A DNA stretch of 64,000 nucleotides. Origin: Ignelater luminosus (taxonomy: Eukaryota > Arthropoda > Insecta > Coleoptera > Elateridae). Both the position numbers and the translations under genes were made by a program. Positions 47,820-60,300 of this stretch are shown here, piece after piece (within the stretch, counting starts at the first letter, position 1; the number at the start of each line of letters is the position of its first letter). The stretch is from positions 40,751-104,750 of the forward strand of contig VTPC01090552.1 in assembly GCA_011009095.1 (NCBI GenBank), written 5' to 3'. The notes beneath the pieces are model-generated. The model saw nothing but the letters and a program-made list of their open reading frames with translations, had not been told where the DNA came from and made no database searches.

Positions 47820-49993
47820 TAGTTCTAAAATTTTTCTTAAATAATTTGGCATTATTTTGTAGGTTAGAAAGTGTATTAAAAGAAAAAATAAAAATTTAAT
47901 TCATTTATGTTTTTTTCTCAGTTTTTTGTAACAATTTAATCTTCCTTATGACCAGTAGCATAAGGTATAATATGGATGTGTAAGTATTAAGAACAATTCA
48001 ACATTCTGTTTTTGAGACGTCAACTAAACTTAATAAAAAACCATCTTGGTTCACATTAATAGATAGATAGCCCGTTTCAATGTCTATAAAACACACTCAG
48101 AACATTATCCCCAAAATAATTGTCATCTTCAAGAACATAAACTTTAAAACCAAGAAAGCTCAAAGACGACGGTGTGTGATAATCAGCAGGCAAAACTAAT
48201 AGCAAACGTTTCGAGTATTAGATTTCAATAAAGAATCTCCAAAAATCGAAAACTCTTAGTCTGCAGCTTGAAGCGAAGAACAGATTCACCTATAACGCCA
48301 CGTGCCTATGCTGGATAATAAAAACTCAATTTGGGAAAAAGAAAATATTTTGATCTGGTTTTCCCAGAAGCGATGATTTTTAAGTTTTTAGAATGGAAAA
48401 TGAGTGTCGACCAATACGTTTATACCCAAACAGTCAGTATCTAGCTTTTTAAGATCGTCTATAGATTGATCAAAAAGCAAAATTCTCTCAAGATTTTAAC
48501 GACTCTTTGTTGCGTTTTATACAATTTTAACAGTTGCATCTTATTTATACATAAAATACATCGGTTGTTAAAGAAAAAAAAAAGAAAGTAATACGCTATT
48601 TAATAATGAATTAAATAACATCATTCATTTGTTCTTGTTTAGGAAATACCCAAGTGCATTCACGTGATTTATTAACATAGAAAATGCATCCCGCAAAGTT
48701 TCCGCAGGATATTATCTACATCTGCTTACGTACATTACAAGCAAAATGCAACAGATTCCGGATATAAATCTACATTATTTAGATTTAATGCACGCTTTAA
48801 CAACTACTGCTAACATTTGTGCCTTGGAGACTTAATTATTATTATCAACAAACAACAACTCCGGTGGCACCAAGCGAAACTTTCACTGGCGACAGATTTT
48901 ACTACTTATAATGTACCCATATAAATAGTTTTATAAAAAATAAAAAGGAACTCTCATGCAGATAAATAGCATGTTAACTTCCCTATGAGTACAACAGCAA
49001 CAACAGCGCACGTGAGCATGTGAATGGAGGTGATGTAAACAAAAAGCAAAAAAGAAAAGAATCGAACATTTCCTTTTAGAGTGGAATGGCATAACCGTCG
49101 TGATGTTGTTGGTTATTTAATTGTAATCAACCTAATTTTGGCCAGTCATAAAAATACACAAACATAGCTGTAACTTCTTTTTTTCTTGTAGGAATTGTAG
49201 GTTACACCTGCGCAATTATCTAATTATTTATGGCCAGTTTAGTGAATTAAAATGGGAGGACACGTGATAAATCTTCTTGATACGCTACATACAGGGTGTT
49301 TAACTGTTTATAATAAAATAACGAACTCATTGCTTGAAGTTGCTGTTTCATGGTTACTCGTCAAGGTGATTAATGGAAAATGCCATTATATGAACTGTAC
49401 GTTGACATAACCTAAATATGGCATTGCAATTTGTGATGATTACATTACAAAAACAAACCTTAAGGATTTCAAAAGGTAAACAATAATTAAGCAAATATTT
49501 TTTTCTTCATATTTCTATTCTTGTTCTATTTAATTACTTTATTAATGTAAGATTATTATCAGTTATTATTTATTGTTATTATACAATATTATTAAAATGT
49601 TTTAATAAGCTCCCGTAATGGTAGAAAACTGAACTTCAGATATTTCCATCCAAATCATTTATACACCACTTGACAGTATTTCCTGATTTTTGAGTAAAAG
49701 AATTTCTAACTTTCTTTCCAAGAATTTTCTCATTTTTGCTGATATTAAGGAAATTTCTATGCCAGGACGTTCATTCGAAAAGTAATTTTAAGGTGAATGA
49801 GAAGTATATAATTCTTTATTAACCAAGCAACTCTCTGGACAGTCCAGATTGCCAAAAGAACACTAACTATATACAACAAATGAACTTATATATAACTTAA
49901 ATTGTAACAATAATAAGTAATATAATGGAAATTAAAAAGATGTCGAACACAACGAAAAAACAACAATATATAAATTAATAATTAACAAACATT
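47820..49993. other. No recognisable gene
   Basis: AT-rich. A transposon-terminus-like tacagggtgtttaactg occurs at 49290 without a partner that I can find. The last 190 bases (49800-49993) are presumably the 3' UTR of the R2-like LINE to the right. Confidence 0.45.
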
Positions 49994-50585
49994 TCAGTGT
50001 CCAAATAAATGATTTCTAAGGATATATACTGAAGATTTTAATATTTTTAAAATAATTTCTTCATCTAAACATTTAGGAATATTAAAATACCTTCGGAAAT
50101 TTATATATGAATTGGTAAGTGTTCCCCGAGATCCAAACAATAAACCAAATATTGTTATACCTTTAACATTAAATTTATCTTTATAGTATGGAATTGTAGG
50201 TTTATAGATTCTTTTTCATCGTGAACTAATTTAGGTTGATCTAAACCACTTTCAAATCTAACAGTTTGATCTACAATAAACGCAACATTCTTAATTCGAT
50301 CTACAGGAATTATATCTATCCGTCTAATGCTGTCTTTCTCTGATAGACCATCAATTTCTTCGTGCACTTCGAAACCTTTTTCTTTTAATGCCCTAGCTGC
50401 TATAATTGATCTTATTTCATTCTGTCTTCTACTTCTAGCAGTTGCACCGAAATCACAGTATCCTAACACATGTCCAAGAGATTCAAACTCATTGCAATGT
50501 CTGCAATGGTATGTGTGGGTACTGCGACCGGGAACTGCTCGAACAGCCGAAACATTACAGGTCATCTTCAAGCATTCAATCCATT
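49994..50585 (-). pseudogene. R2-like ORF, C-terminal half: CCHC and restriction-like endonuclease
   Basis: YHCRHCNEFESLGHVLGYC fits C-x2-C-x7-H-x4-C. Then R-R-I-D-I-I-P-V-D-R-I and AFIVDQTVRFES match the endonuclease core that in R2 reads R-K-P-D-I and V-D-V-x-V. A frameshift near 50180 separates this from the last part, K-G-I-T-I-F-G-L-L-F-G-S-R-G-T to the stop after L-F-G-H. The frame also differs from that of the RT half across the gap, which may only reflect an inexact gap size. Confidence 0.8.
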
Positions 50586-51256
50586 NNNNNNNNNNNNNNN
50601 NNNNNNNNNNNNNNNNNNNNNNNNNNNNNNNNNNNNNNNNNNNNNNNNNNNNNNNNNNNNNNNNNNNNNNNNNNNNNNNNNNNNNNNNNNNNNNNNNNNN
50701 NNNNNNNNNNNNNNNNNNNNNNNNNNNNNNNNNNNNNNNNNNNNNNNNNNNNNNNNNNNNNNNNNNNNNNNNNNNNNNNNNNNNNNNNNNNNNNNNNNNN
50801 NNNNNNNNNNNNNNNNNNNNNNNNNNNNNNNNNNNNNNNNNNNNNNNNNNNNNNNNNNNNNNNNNNNNNNNNNNNNNNNNNNNNNNNNNNNNNNNNNNNN
50901 NNNNNNNNNNNNNNNNNNNNNNNNNNNNNNNNNNNNNNNNNNNNNNNNNNNNNNNNNNNNNNNNNNNNNNNNNNNNNNNNNNNNNNNNNNNNNNNNNNNN
51001 NNNNNNNNNNNNNNNNNNNNNNNNNNNNNNNNNNNNNNNNNNNNNNNNNNNNNNNNNNNNNNNNNNNNNNNNNNNNNNNNNNNNNNNNNNNNNNNNNNNN
51101 NNNNNNNNNNNNNNNNNNNNNNNNNNNNNNNNNNNNNNNNNNNNNNNNNNNNNNNNNNNNNNNNNNNNNNNNNNNNNNNNNNNNNNNNNNNNNNNNNNNN
51201 NNNNNNNNNNNNNNNNNNNNNNNNNNNNNNNNNNNNNNNNNNNNNNNNNNNNNNNN
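50586..51256. other. Assembly gap, 671 N
   Basis: An unbroken run of N inside the R2-like element, covering the RT thumb and the start of the C-terminal domain. Open frames reported through it have no meaning. Confidence 1.
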
Positions 51257-51259
51257 GAT

Positions 51260-52893
51260 TTACTTTAAGTCCAATTTCATGAAATTTATTTTCTGTCATT
51301 ACCAACAACTCATTAGCAGCATCAATATTTTTTGCAACGATTAGAGTATCATCAGCATAACCAATAATTGAAACAGGGCAAATGTCTGAATCATTAGATA
51401 GATCAAATCCATATTTGTTGCTTACATCAAATTCTGATATCTCATCAAAAATGAAGTTAACACAAAGATTAAATAAAAGTGGGGACAAAGGTGCACCCTG
51501 AAACACACCTTTGTTTATCTTAAACGGTTTCGTTTGACAATATCCTAAATCAATATATGATACGTTATTTGTATGCAGGTTAATAATTAAATTTTGCAGT
51601 TTTAGAGGAATGCCAGATGATGCAATAACTTTCTTTAGGTGTTCATGACCAATTGAATCATAAGCTTTCTCAATATCTAAGAATATCATTGCCAAATCCT
51701 TTTTATTTGATTTTGTGTTTTCGAGAATATTTTCCACAATAGCATTATTGATATGACATCCCGCGATATGCATAAAACCTCTTTGATGTTGATTAATGTG
51801 CACATAATTTCTAAGTTGTTTATCAATAATTTTTTAAATAATTCTGCGTAAGAGAGAACAAATCGATATTGGACGCCAGTTATTCAAATCTCTTTTATCA
51901 CCCTTTTTAAAAATTAGTACAGTTCTAGCAATTTTGAATGATTTTGGAACATACCCATTTTGAATCATTATTCTACCTATTTTTGCTATTATTGAAATTA
52001 TTTTTTTGTTATTTTTGATACACCTCATAACAATTCTATCCGGACCAGGTGAAGTATCTACTTTAATAGAATTAATAGCCCAGTTAATATCTTCTACCGA
52101 AATCTCAGGAATGTAAAGATCATTCAAATGATATTTCTCTTCAATTGTAATTTTTTCGTGGTACATCTCCCTGTAATGATTATTACTTTCTTCAAATTTA
52201 GATTTGTAGAAGTTATATGCTTCATTTGGTTCAATTTCACGACGTTGTTGTTTGTTATTTTCATATATCCTCCTTACCGACTTTCTTCTTTGATTGCAGT
52301 AATAGTATTGTACAATCTGGTATTCGTATTCAACCTTTCTTTGCTCTTTTTTCCTTTTTGAACGACGCTCAGGGTTTGAAGACTTCTTATATGTTTCGGT
52401 ATTCCTTTTAAAGCCATTCATTTTACGTGCTTTATAGAATTTCCTTGCAGGATGTTTAGGCCCTGGAAGATAGTCTAAAACTTCAACTAAAAAGTTTCCA
52501 AACTCGGCAACATCATGGCTGAACTCTTCATCATTGTAAAACAAATTATCGAATTTAGCTTTCCATTCATCAACACGTTTCTCAAAAAGTATCATTTCAT
52601 CCGATTTCTTTTTATATGATTCAACAACTTTTGGCTGATTACAAACTTCTCCAGTAACATGATCTTGGTCTTCATTAATAATTACTTGGCTTATAATATT
52701 ACTTCGGTATATTTCAGAATGAGCCTTCCGTATATGTGTAGTAACACCTTTCTTGTTTTTAAACATTTGATGACAGTGCTCACATTTACCATCCTTAATA
52801 TCAATTTTACTATTATTATGACGTGGGTTTTTGGATTTGCCTTTCCACTCAAGTGTGCTATGTATGGAATTATCATCTTCTATCGTCTTCGAG
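51260..52893 (-). pseudogene. R2-like ORF, N-terminal half: zinc finger and reverse transcriptase
   Basis: After the zinc finger and a basic region (S-K-R-K-K-E-Q-R-K) come VDTSPGPDRIV, LIFKKGDKRDLNNWRPISIC, LAMIFLDIEKAYDSIGHEHL (first RT Asp), KGVFQGAPLSPLLFNL and IIGYADDTLIVA (YADD box). The only defect seen is one in-frame TAA (51834-51836, after S-L-L-R-R-I-I); the frame continues unchanged with K-I-I-D-K-Q-L. All RT catalytic residues are present. The sequence then enters the gap. Confidence 0.82.
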
Positions 52894-54225
52894 TAAAATT
52901 AGATTTTTTTTAAATTTAGAATTTCATTAATTTTGTAAGATATTTTGAGAATAAGCGTCCTCAGGACAGTATTTTCCAAACTTCTCTTTTCTGGCTCTCC
53001 ATACAATTTCGAGCTGAAAAACACTGTTTGAAATACCCTACTGCCTTAAACTTCAAAAAGCATTCAAATACGTGTTATACATTATTATTATTATGTTAGT
53101 AAAATCTGGACTAAACGTAATTGGCAGCCTTAGCCATGGATACAAACTGTAATTTTAAAAAACGAAGAAAAGTGATAACCAAATGTGATGATGATTTTTG
53201 GGATTTTTGGTTATTAAATACATCTTGTTTCTTAATGTAAAAAAGTGAGATTATATCAATTGAAATTTTCATTTTATTCTAATGTATTTATTCAAAACAG
53301 TCATATAATACACATTTACATTTAGCAAACACAAAAACAGACGGAATAACTACCCTTTTCAGTCCACGTTTCTCAAATTATGTTTTTCTTGTCCCACAGT
53401 TGTACATTCGTGAGAAGAATACAACGGTTTTCATTACATTTGATGGAAATCCCAGTAAATCCTCAGGGCAATAAAGAAAGTTTTCTTTAACGTACCTTAG
53501 GGTAAACATAAGATTCTACCGGTACTTTAAAGTTAGCAATAAAAAGAATAATGTGTATATGTGACTAATAAAAAGAAACTAAGTATAATAAATTTTTACA
53601 CTTAGAAATTTAATTAATGGTTGTGTTAAACTTGTAAGGTTCGCAACATTATAGTATTTAAGTTATTAATTTTATATAATGGGCAATAAATTAAGAAAAA
53701 AGCAATAATAATCTTTAAGAGAGACCACGAACAAATCTATTAATATTAACCAATAGAGTTTTAGCATAAAAATTTTCCTCCTAAACAAAATATTTACAAC
53801 AGAACCTATAATTATTTCAGGCACGACAATAAAAAAAATGATCCAAAAGTGTGAGTATGTAGGTCACAGCATACCTTTGTGAATATTTATCAGTACCGTA
53901 AAAAGTGCAAATTATATGTTGAACTGTTAAAAACAGTTATAATCTCACCAAATACAGGCGGAACGCAAATTAAATGGACGAAATGCGGGGCTAGGCAAAT
54001 TGTATCTCCTGAAGCTGTATTTACCTACTCTTTATGAAAATAATGTATACATAATAGGAGATTAATGTTCAGTTTTAATAAAATTTCCGTTTTCTAAACA
54101 CCATATGGAAGTTACACTTTTAAAGGTTCACATAAAAAAGGTTGCGCTACAGGAAATAAAAAAGGTTGTAAAAAGTCACATACTTTTTTTAACGCTTATG
54201 AGGAAAGAAATAAAAAAAACTTTAC
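52894..54225. other. No recognisable gene
   Basis: AT-rich, no motif or repeat termini. Confidence 0.5.
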
Positions 54226-54281
54226 CTTTTCGAACTTCTTGCTGTGTCGACCTCATCTCCAGTAACTCCTGAACTTCCATC
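54226..54281 (-). other. Candidate 56-nt internal exon of a host gene (minus strand)
   Basis: A textbook acceptor (atttttcttttcag) precedes 56 bases that end at a gtaaag donor, all on the minus strand. The segment is much GC-richer than its surroundings. One frame reads D-G-S-S-G-V-T-G-D-E-V-D-T-A-R-S-S-K, another M-E-V-Q-E-L-L-E-M-R-S-T-Q-Q-E-V-R-K; the third is closed. Both open readings look like real hydrophilic protein. I cannot name the gene. If real, the window is largely intron of a minus-strand gene. Confidence 0.4.
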
Positions 54282-56469
54282 CTGAAAAGAAAAATATCAG
54301 ATTTAGTTAAATGCACAACAAGAATAAAATCCATCCAGAGGATGGATGCTCCAGGTGTGCGTTTTCCCACTAATTCAACAGTAACATATTGATGCTGGAA
54401 GGTAGCAGTAGTAGTAGTAGTAGAAGCAGTTTTATCAAAATGTCTAATTATAATTTATGATGGTATGAAAAATGTCAGGTAATTTCAGACAAGAACACCT
54501 ACTTTCAGCACATTAATCAACATCAAACGGAACACAACGTTTTTCAGTCTAATTTATTATAAAACTAACAAAAACAAGCTAATCCAATTTATAATCATGG
54601 ATGGAGGGGGGAAATGAAACTGTGAAATATAACTAACATTGTTGTATTTTGAAGAGATACTGGTAGTTTCCGCCTTACAAATTCATCACTGACAGTGGTT
54701 TATTTACATTTACACTTTTCTCTGTGTTGTTTCTCGTTTCTGTAAAAAATGCATCCATTTTGTCTTACTTTGTTCAAAACCAAATAGCTAAGCCGTCATC
54801 GCTTTTATGGTATGAAAAAATCTTGTTTTTGTACATTTTTTAGAATAGGTTTAGCCTCACGCATATTAATTTTTCAGCGCTGAAAGCGTTTCAACGAAGT
54901 CGTAGTAAATAAGTGAGCAAGAGTAAACAGTAATATGGAAAACGCAATAAAGCTGCTTTTGTTACTTTTCTCGTAAATATTTATACGGAGGTACTAAAAC
55001 AGTTTGCTAAAATTGTCAAACTTAGTTTTATAAAGAAAAGAATGTTACGAGTAATGTTTAGGGATGATTTAAATTAAGATGCACCGGACTAGGTTTAGCT
55101 GCCATGGATAAAAATCTGAATAAAGTTTCACAATTTTAAATTGTGAACCACTACACGCATAGTCTCTAAAAATTGCTGAACCTTTTTTTTTTACTCTGAA
55201 AGAGACAACTATTACTACGAGCCCAATTAAATTTGTTCCATTGGAAAAGTGTAAGCATATGAAATCTGGGTTGTTGACAGTTCTTACAAGATCTTCGGAT
55301 TCAAATTGGGAAAAATATCAACTAAACCATCACTTCCTAAACGTTCCCAAATGTGGAGCAAAACTCAGTTGGAAAATTCTCAAGACTATTACTTCAAGCT
55401 TGATCTTCCTATAATATCCTAATTTCAATCTTTTATTATAAGCAAGTAAGTAAGTAATTGCTCAGGAAGGATTCAAATTCAAAAGGCTCTTAGATTGTGA
55501 TTTTTATCAACTCACATTCCAAAGTTCTGATTTACATCTGATATACGATATGGGACTCTGCAATAAGCGTAATTTTTAAATGATAATTCACGATTTACTT
55601 ATTAAATGTGCATTTTGTCAAAGTTCTTCGTCCAAGAGTAGTAAGTTTCCGTGGTTTACTGCAAGAAACGATTTTTCATTGTAAGAAATGCACGGTTCAA
55701 AAGAGGTTTAATTTCTCTAGGTGTTTTAATTAAATGATTTCTTTACTTTCTTTTCAATTTTTTTTTAATGAATACAGCAATTGAGTCAAATCTTGCTTAT
55801 CGCTTATTCAAAAAGTTCAAAGTAAGAAATTGATCATTCAATTTGTAATGAGATGTAGTGCAAGAATAGGGGTTCGACTGTCTTCTCCTGGTTCAAACAG
55901 TTGAAGAAAATCCTGAAAAGTTTCCTTGTAAGATTCCATCATGCATAACCAGACATGCGGAACGGTGATGAACAACATACATTGCATTAATATTTTCTAC
56001 CGTATGGTCGTCCACTTGCTACCTATATGGATTGTATCATAATTTTGATCTTTCTACTCTACCTGTTCGTTTTTGAGTAAACATTTTGGTTAATTATGTG
56101 ACCAATTTCTTTTTTCCACTGCATTTGTTCAAAATGAACCTTGGTTATCTAGTGTTCGCAGTTGGAAATTCTCTGACCCTATATGGGAGGCTCATCTGTC
56201 ATTAAATTCGGCAAATCTACTGTCCATAGCAACTTTGAATATCACCCTTCAATTTTGTCATAGCTTCCAGTATATTCCGTCAAACGTTACCATGGTCACT
56301 TCTTCCTACTCTGCCACCACGGCTCGTTTTTTTGTTTGCTGTCTGTTCTTCTTATTCTTTGCAGGTATTTTCCAGAAAAATAAGGATAATATAGCAAAAT
56401 GTTGAGATAAATAAGTAAATAGAGATTTGCTGCCGAGATGTATTTAGTTTGGCAAGAAAACCGATAACT
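54282..56469. other. No recognisable gene
   Basis: AT-rich with an agtagtagt microsatellite (listed separately). No coding or repeat signal otherwise. Confidence 0.5.
54402..54423 (+). repeat. (GTA)n microsatellite
   Basis: About seven gta/agt units with one c change. Confidence 0.85.
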
Positions 56470-56720
56470 ATAATTTATTAAGCTGTTAACCGTGAGTTAG
56501 GTAAGGTTAACTTCAATTAGGTTAGATAGAATTTGATTAAGTTAGGTTAGCTTTGTTTTGTTTGAATTTGCCCAAATAGCTGATTTAACTTAGTTAACTA
56601 GAGGTAGGTTGGATGTAATTAAAATAAGTTAGGGTAGGTATGGTTAAAACGTGTTAGGTTAGATGAGACTGGATTTGGATCAAAATTGGTTTTACGCAGG
56701 TTAGTTCAAGATGAGGTTGT
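56470..56720 (+). repeat. Degenerate ttaggt-rich stretch
   Basis: More than ten words of the type ttaggtta, gttaggta or gttaggttag are scattered through 250 bases. TTAGG is the canonical insect telomere unit, but no perfect tandem run is present, so this may be an old interstitial telomeric patch or ordinary ggtta-rich repeat. Confidence 0.4.
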
Positions 56721-56897
56721 ATTGGCTAAAATTGTCCCTTTTTTGTAAAAAATGATGTTCTGTTAGATTCAGCATACAAAATGTAATGTAAAACGTAATG
56801 AAACTAAATTATCAAAATCTTACTAAGTGAATTATAGGTTTGTTAGGCGCGATGCTAATTTTACAAAAAAATACAAAATTTGCAAAATATCAAATAT

Positions 56898-57366
56898 TAC
56901 ACCAACATACTAAAATTCGGGCCAGGACGAAGACAGACGAACTCCATTTTTACATTGTATCTGATTACTGTTATTTGTTTCTCTAACACTCCTATTTTAA
57001 AGTACAGAAGTCCATTTTTATCTTCCATCTCACTGATTAATTTTTGTAATAAACTATTTTCTCTACTTAATCTCTTCTTCTCTTGCAAAAGCTCCTTAAT
57101 TACTTCATCTTTTGATTTCACATCGGCTCGTTCCACAATGATTATGTTTCTAGAATCCATTGAATCGTCTAATCCACCATTTCTTTAACAATATCTGTAA
57201 AATATTTTAGACAGCCCGGGTGCATTAACGTTCCACAGATTATACACTGTAACCCTGATACTGGCACAGTATTACACTTTTTCACTGGGAGCTCAACAAC
57301 ACTAACTGCATTAGCCGCCATCTTACTAGATTGTTTTATTGCCAAGAAGTTAACACTTTTGAACAC
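56898..57366 (-). pseudogene. LINE ORF1 fragment: zinc-binding motif and coiled coil
   Basis: The first part (from M-F-K-S or, more likely, M-A-A-N at 57322) has GLQCIICGTLMHPGCLK, a C-x2-C-x4-H-x2-C zinc motif. A one-base shift near 57165 leads to M-D-S-R-N-I-I-I-V-E, then KELLQEKKRLSRENSLLQKL, a clear heptad coiled coil. Zinc motif plus coiled coil is usual in ORF1 proteins of insect Jockey/CR1-like LINEs. No endonuclease or RT follows, so only the 5' part of an element, or a decayed one, is present. Confidence 0.55.
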
Positions 57367-57369
57367 TTC

Positions 57370-60300
57370 TTATAAAATTATATTCTGTTTTTGTCATTGT
57401 CAATTCGTCACTATTTGTTCTTATTCCACCATAAATTTAATTTGCTCCAACATCGATCTATTATTTTAAATAAGTAGGCTATAGACAAAATTTTTACGGT
57501 TTTCTTTTACTTTAATTACTTATAAAAAAAATCGCACATCGTTTTTTAAATTCCATTGCTTTTGCTGTTTCACGGGTAACTCGATTTTGATAAAAATTAA
57601 TAGTGAAATCCTTGACAAAAGAATAGCGATTATCTCCAAAACCTTTCAAGATAAGTATAGCAACCCTTATATTGTTGAATTCGCCTTTAAAATTTCTATC
57701 GAGATATGGGGTTATATACAGGGTAATCTATTTAAATAAATTCAAGATGGCGGCCGTATGAAAATACAATTGAAGATTTGTTTTTAATTACCTTCGCAAA
57801 ACATGGCAAAAAATACCTACTTTAAGCTCTCCAAATTTCATTTGTTTATTTCTTACCGTTTCTGAGGGGGTGGTATGTTTCCATACTTTTTAGCAATCCT
57901 GTATGCAGTAGATTGTTTCAATGAAACCACAAAGAGACTTACCATACTTAAATGGAATTCTTAATCTGAAATTACAGTTGCTTGTAGCTCCCATCAAGAA
58001 GATCATCGGTTATACATGCGTCAGAGTGAGTCTTATCCGATATATTTTATTTGTTCTCATAATGTAGCAAGTTATTCTCATTGCCTTGTACTCAAAGATT
58101 GCACACCATATACAAGATTGAAAAAAAATAGTTTTATAGCAGTTAACTCATCATTTTAATTATCGTAGATTATACTTAACGGAATGTCTGTGCAGATACA
58201 ACTATTAGAATCAAGTACCAATATGCAAAGGAAATAAAGAAATAAACTGTATTGTTTTTTTCAAAGTTAGATTGAGTTGAGAAGTAGTAGAGGGTTCGAA
58301 CAAGCACTTTCTGTTAACCAAGACTGTCTTGATTAGTGGTGCAACTGATAATTCGTGGAGTTAGAAAACTAATCGAAAGGCTTCCACACAATTGCATATG
58401 TACTGGATAGTGTACATTTGATTAAAACGTGATCGAAACACCTCTTTCTATAAAACTGGAAAATAGCTGGTAAACTCTACGACGTATAGCGAATGGCAAT
58501 TTGAGACTACATTTTTAAGTTTTTATAAACAGCGGCTAAAGTATATTTGGCTATACGATTTAATTTTGTACATCTAAATTTTGAAACATTGAGAATCTAC
58601 AAATAAACCCCAATTTAATTTAGTATTTATCGATTATCATCTCCAGGTCAAGCGAATAAAAGACCCTTCAAATAGCACTTTTTATTGCTCTTCTCTAACT
58701 TCTACCAAATTACTCCAGTTTGTTAACAATTCAGTTTTATTTTTGTTTCCCTCGAGTTACTCTTGCTTCAGCAACTTCGATAATAATTTCAAACTCATCA
58801 TCTCATAGCATCACTGAAGCGTTTATTATCCATAGAAAGCTGCTTTAAGCTATCTTTCCTTCCTTGGCTTATCTCAACATAAAAAGTTTGAATGTTATCT
58901 TTAGATTTTTCAATTAAAACAAAAAATCTTGAAATAAATTGACTTCTTTCCGTATCATTAGAAAAAGAGACAAAAACTTGAATATTTTATGTTATAAACC
59001 AGGAAACGCACAGAATAAAATTCAGGAAGTTGTTGACAGTTTAAAAAACTAAAATATTTGACAACTTATTACAGGAAAATAGGTCTTGTATCCCCCCAAG
59101 CGTCCAACAACGTAAATTTATATGATAAAAGCCCCAGACAAATTTACAGACGCTGCCAACATAAACATTTCGAATTTAAATCATGAAGACAGTAGCAACT
59201 TGGCAGCTTGTAATATTAATAATAATAAAAATGCATACGCACACACATTTACTACTACATTCAACATCTAAAATTCATACAGCATACGCCACTTTCTCCG
59301 CGAATCACTGTAGTTATAATAAAGCATGAGGAGAGGTGCAAGAAACAGAACGGGGAATCGTGGCAGATTGCCATATATGGACACGAACTTCTATTGCCAC
59401 CACCAAAGCGATAAAAAAGAAGAGAGATAAAGTAGGCGTCGTATTATGTATGTGTGTGTGTGTATGTATATCGTTTTCACTTGGAAAATCGACATTTCTG
59501 CTTTATACTATAAAAACTTCAAGTGGATAGCTAGAAAAGTTTTTTTTTGTATACTTTAAAAGGAGATAAAAGAAGGTGAAGTGCTTTGTATTGGAAACGT
59601 ACCTTGTAGTATAAAATATACTGATTGATGCATAATCATGAAGATATTGAGCAAAGCCGCAATTATCAATTACATTAAGTACTTTAATGCCACTTTGATT
59701 TGAAAAGTTAATTTAAATTATGAAAAAATTAGATTAGATTTTCCACAGATACCAACCAGCTATCGATTTAATTAGCAAAATAGGCGATTTCTAATTGATA
59801 ATTTTCCGTTAAAGAGGATTTTCAATTTTCTATCATTACTTACTGGTCGATAGTTAATATTCCACTAAACTGAAATTGAATATTAATTTAAATAACCACA
59901 TACCTATTTGGCTTCTTTCATTAGTTCGAACTTTCGCAAACGTTAATTCTACATGATCTTGTATGCAAAAAAAACAATCGTTATATTTTGCCCAAAAGGG
60001 AAACTCTACAAATATCCACGACACACATTAATTAAAAACAAAGTTGAAGTTTTAATTTGAAATTCCACAATAAGTAAAACACAAATTTATTAGAAAAGTT
60101 TTTCCAGTTAAAAACTTTTTCCACCTTAAAGCAGTTTTGCGAAAGTGTAATCCGGAAAAAACAATTAATTATTAAAGAAATAAAAGGTCTTAAGGTGTTA
60201 ATAAAATCCATTTTGAATTAACTTAAAATAACAAAAGATACTCTGTACATTTCTCCATGAACTTCTTTATACAAATAGCATGATTCAACTGTTTTTTACA

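Larger units (their letters stand above)
49994..52893 (-). mobile_element. R2-like non-LTR retrotransposon (zinc finger, RT, restriction-like endonuclease), with assembly gap
   Basis: On the minus strand: a C2H2 zinc finger (C-E-H-C then H-I-R-K-A-H, at about 52745-52793), RT, CCHC knuckle and a PD-(D/E)xK-type endonuclease. This order is the hallmark of the R2/restriction-endonuclease group and differs from the apurinic-endonuclease LINEs elsewhere in the window. The 5' side is open back to a stop near 52893 without ATG, so the copy is 5'-truncated or its start is not AUG. The reading ends at 49994-49996. Confidence 0.85.

Noticed and set aside
50327..51803. Open frames of 270-411 residues spanning 50.3-51.8 kb
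   Set aside because: They run through the 671-N assembly gap; only the minus-strand RT and endonuclease readings outside the gap have support.
57710..57900. Terminus-like tacagggtaatc followed by aagatggcggcc as a MITE
   Set aside because: No matching second end or target duplication could be found.
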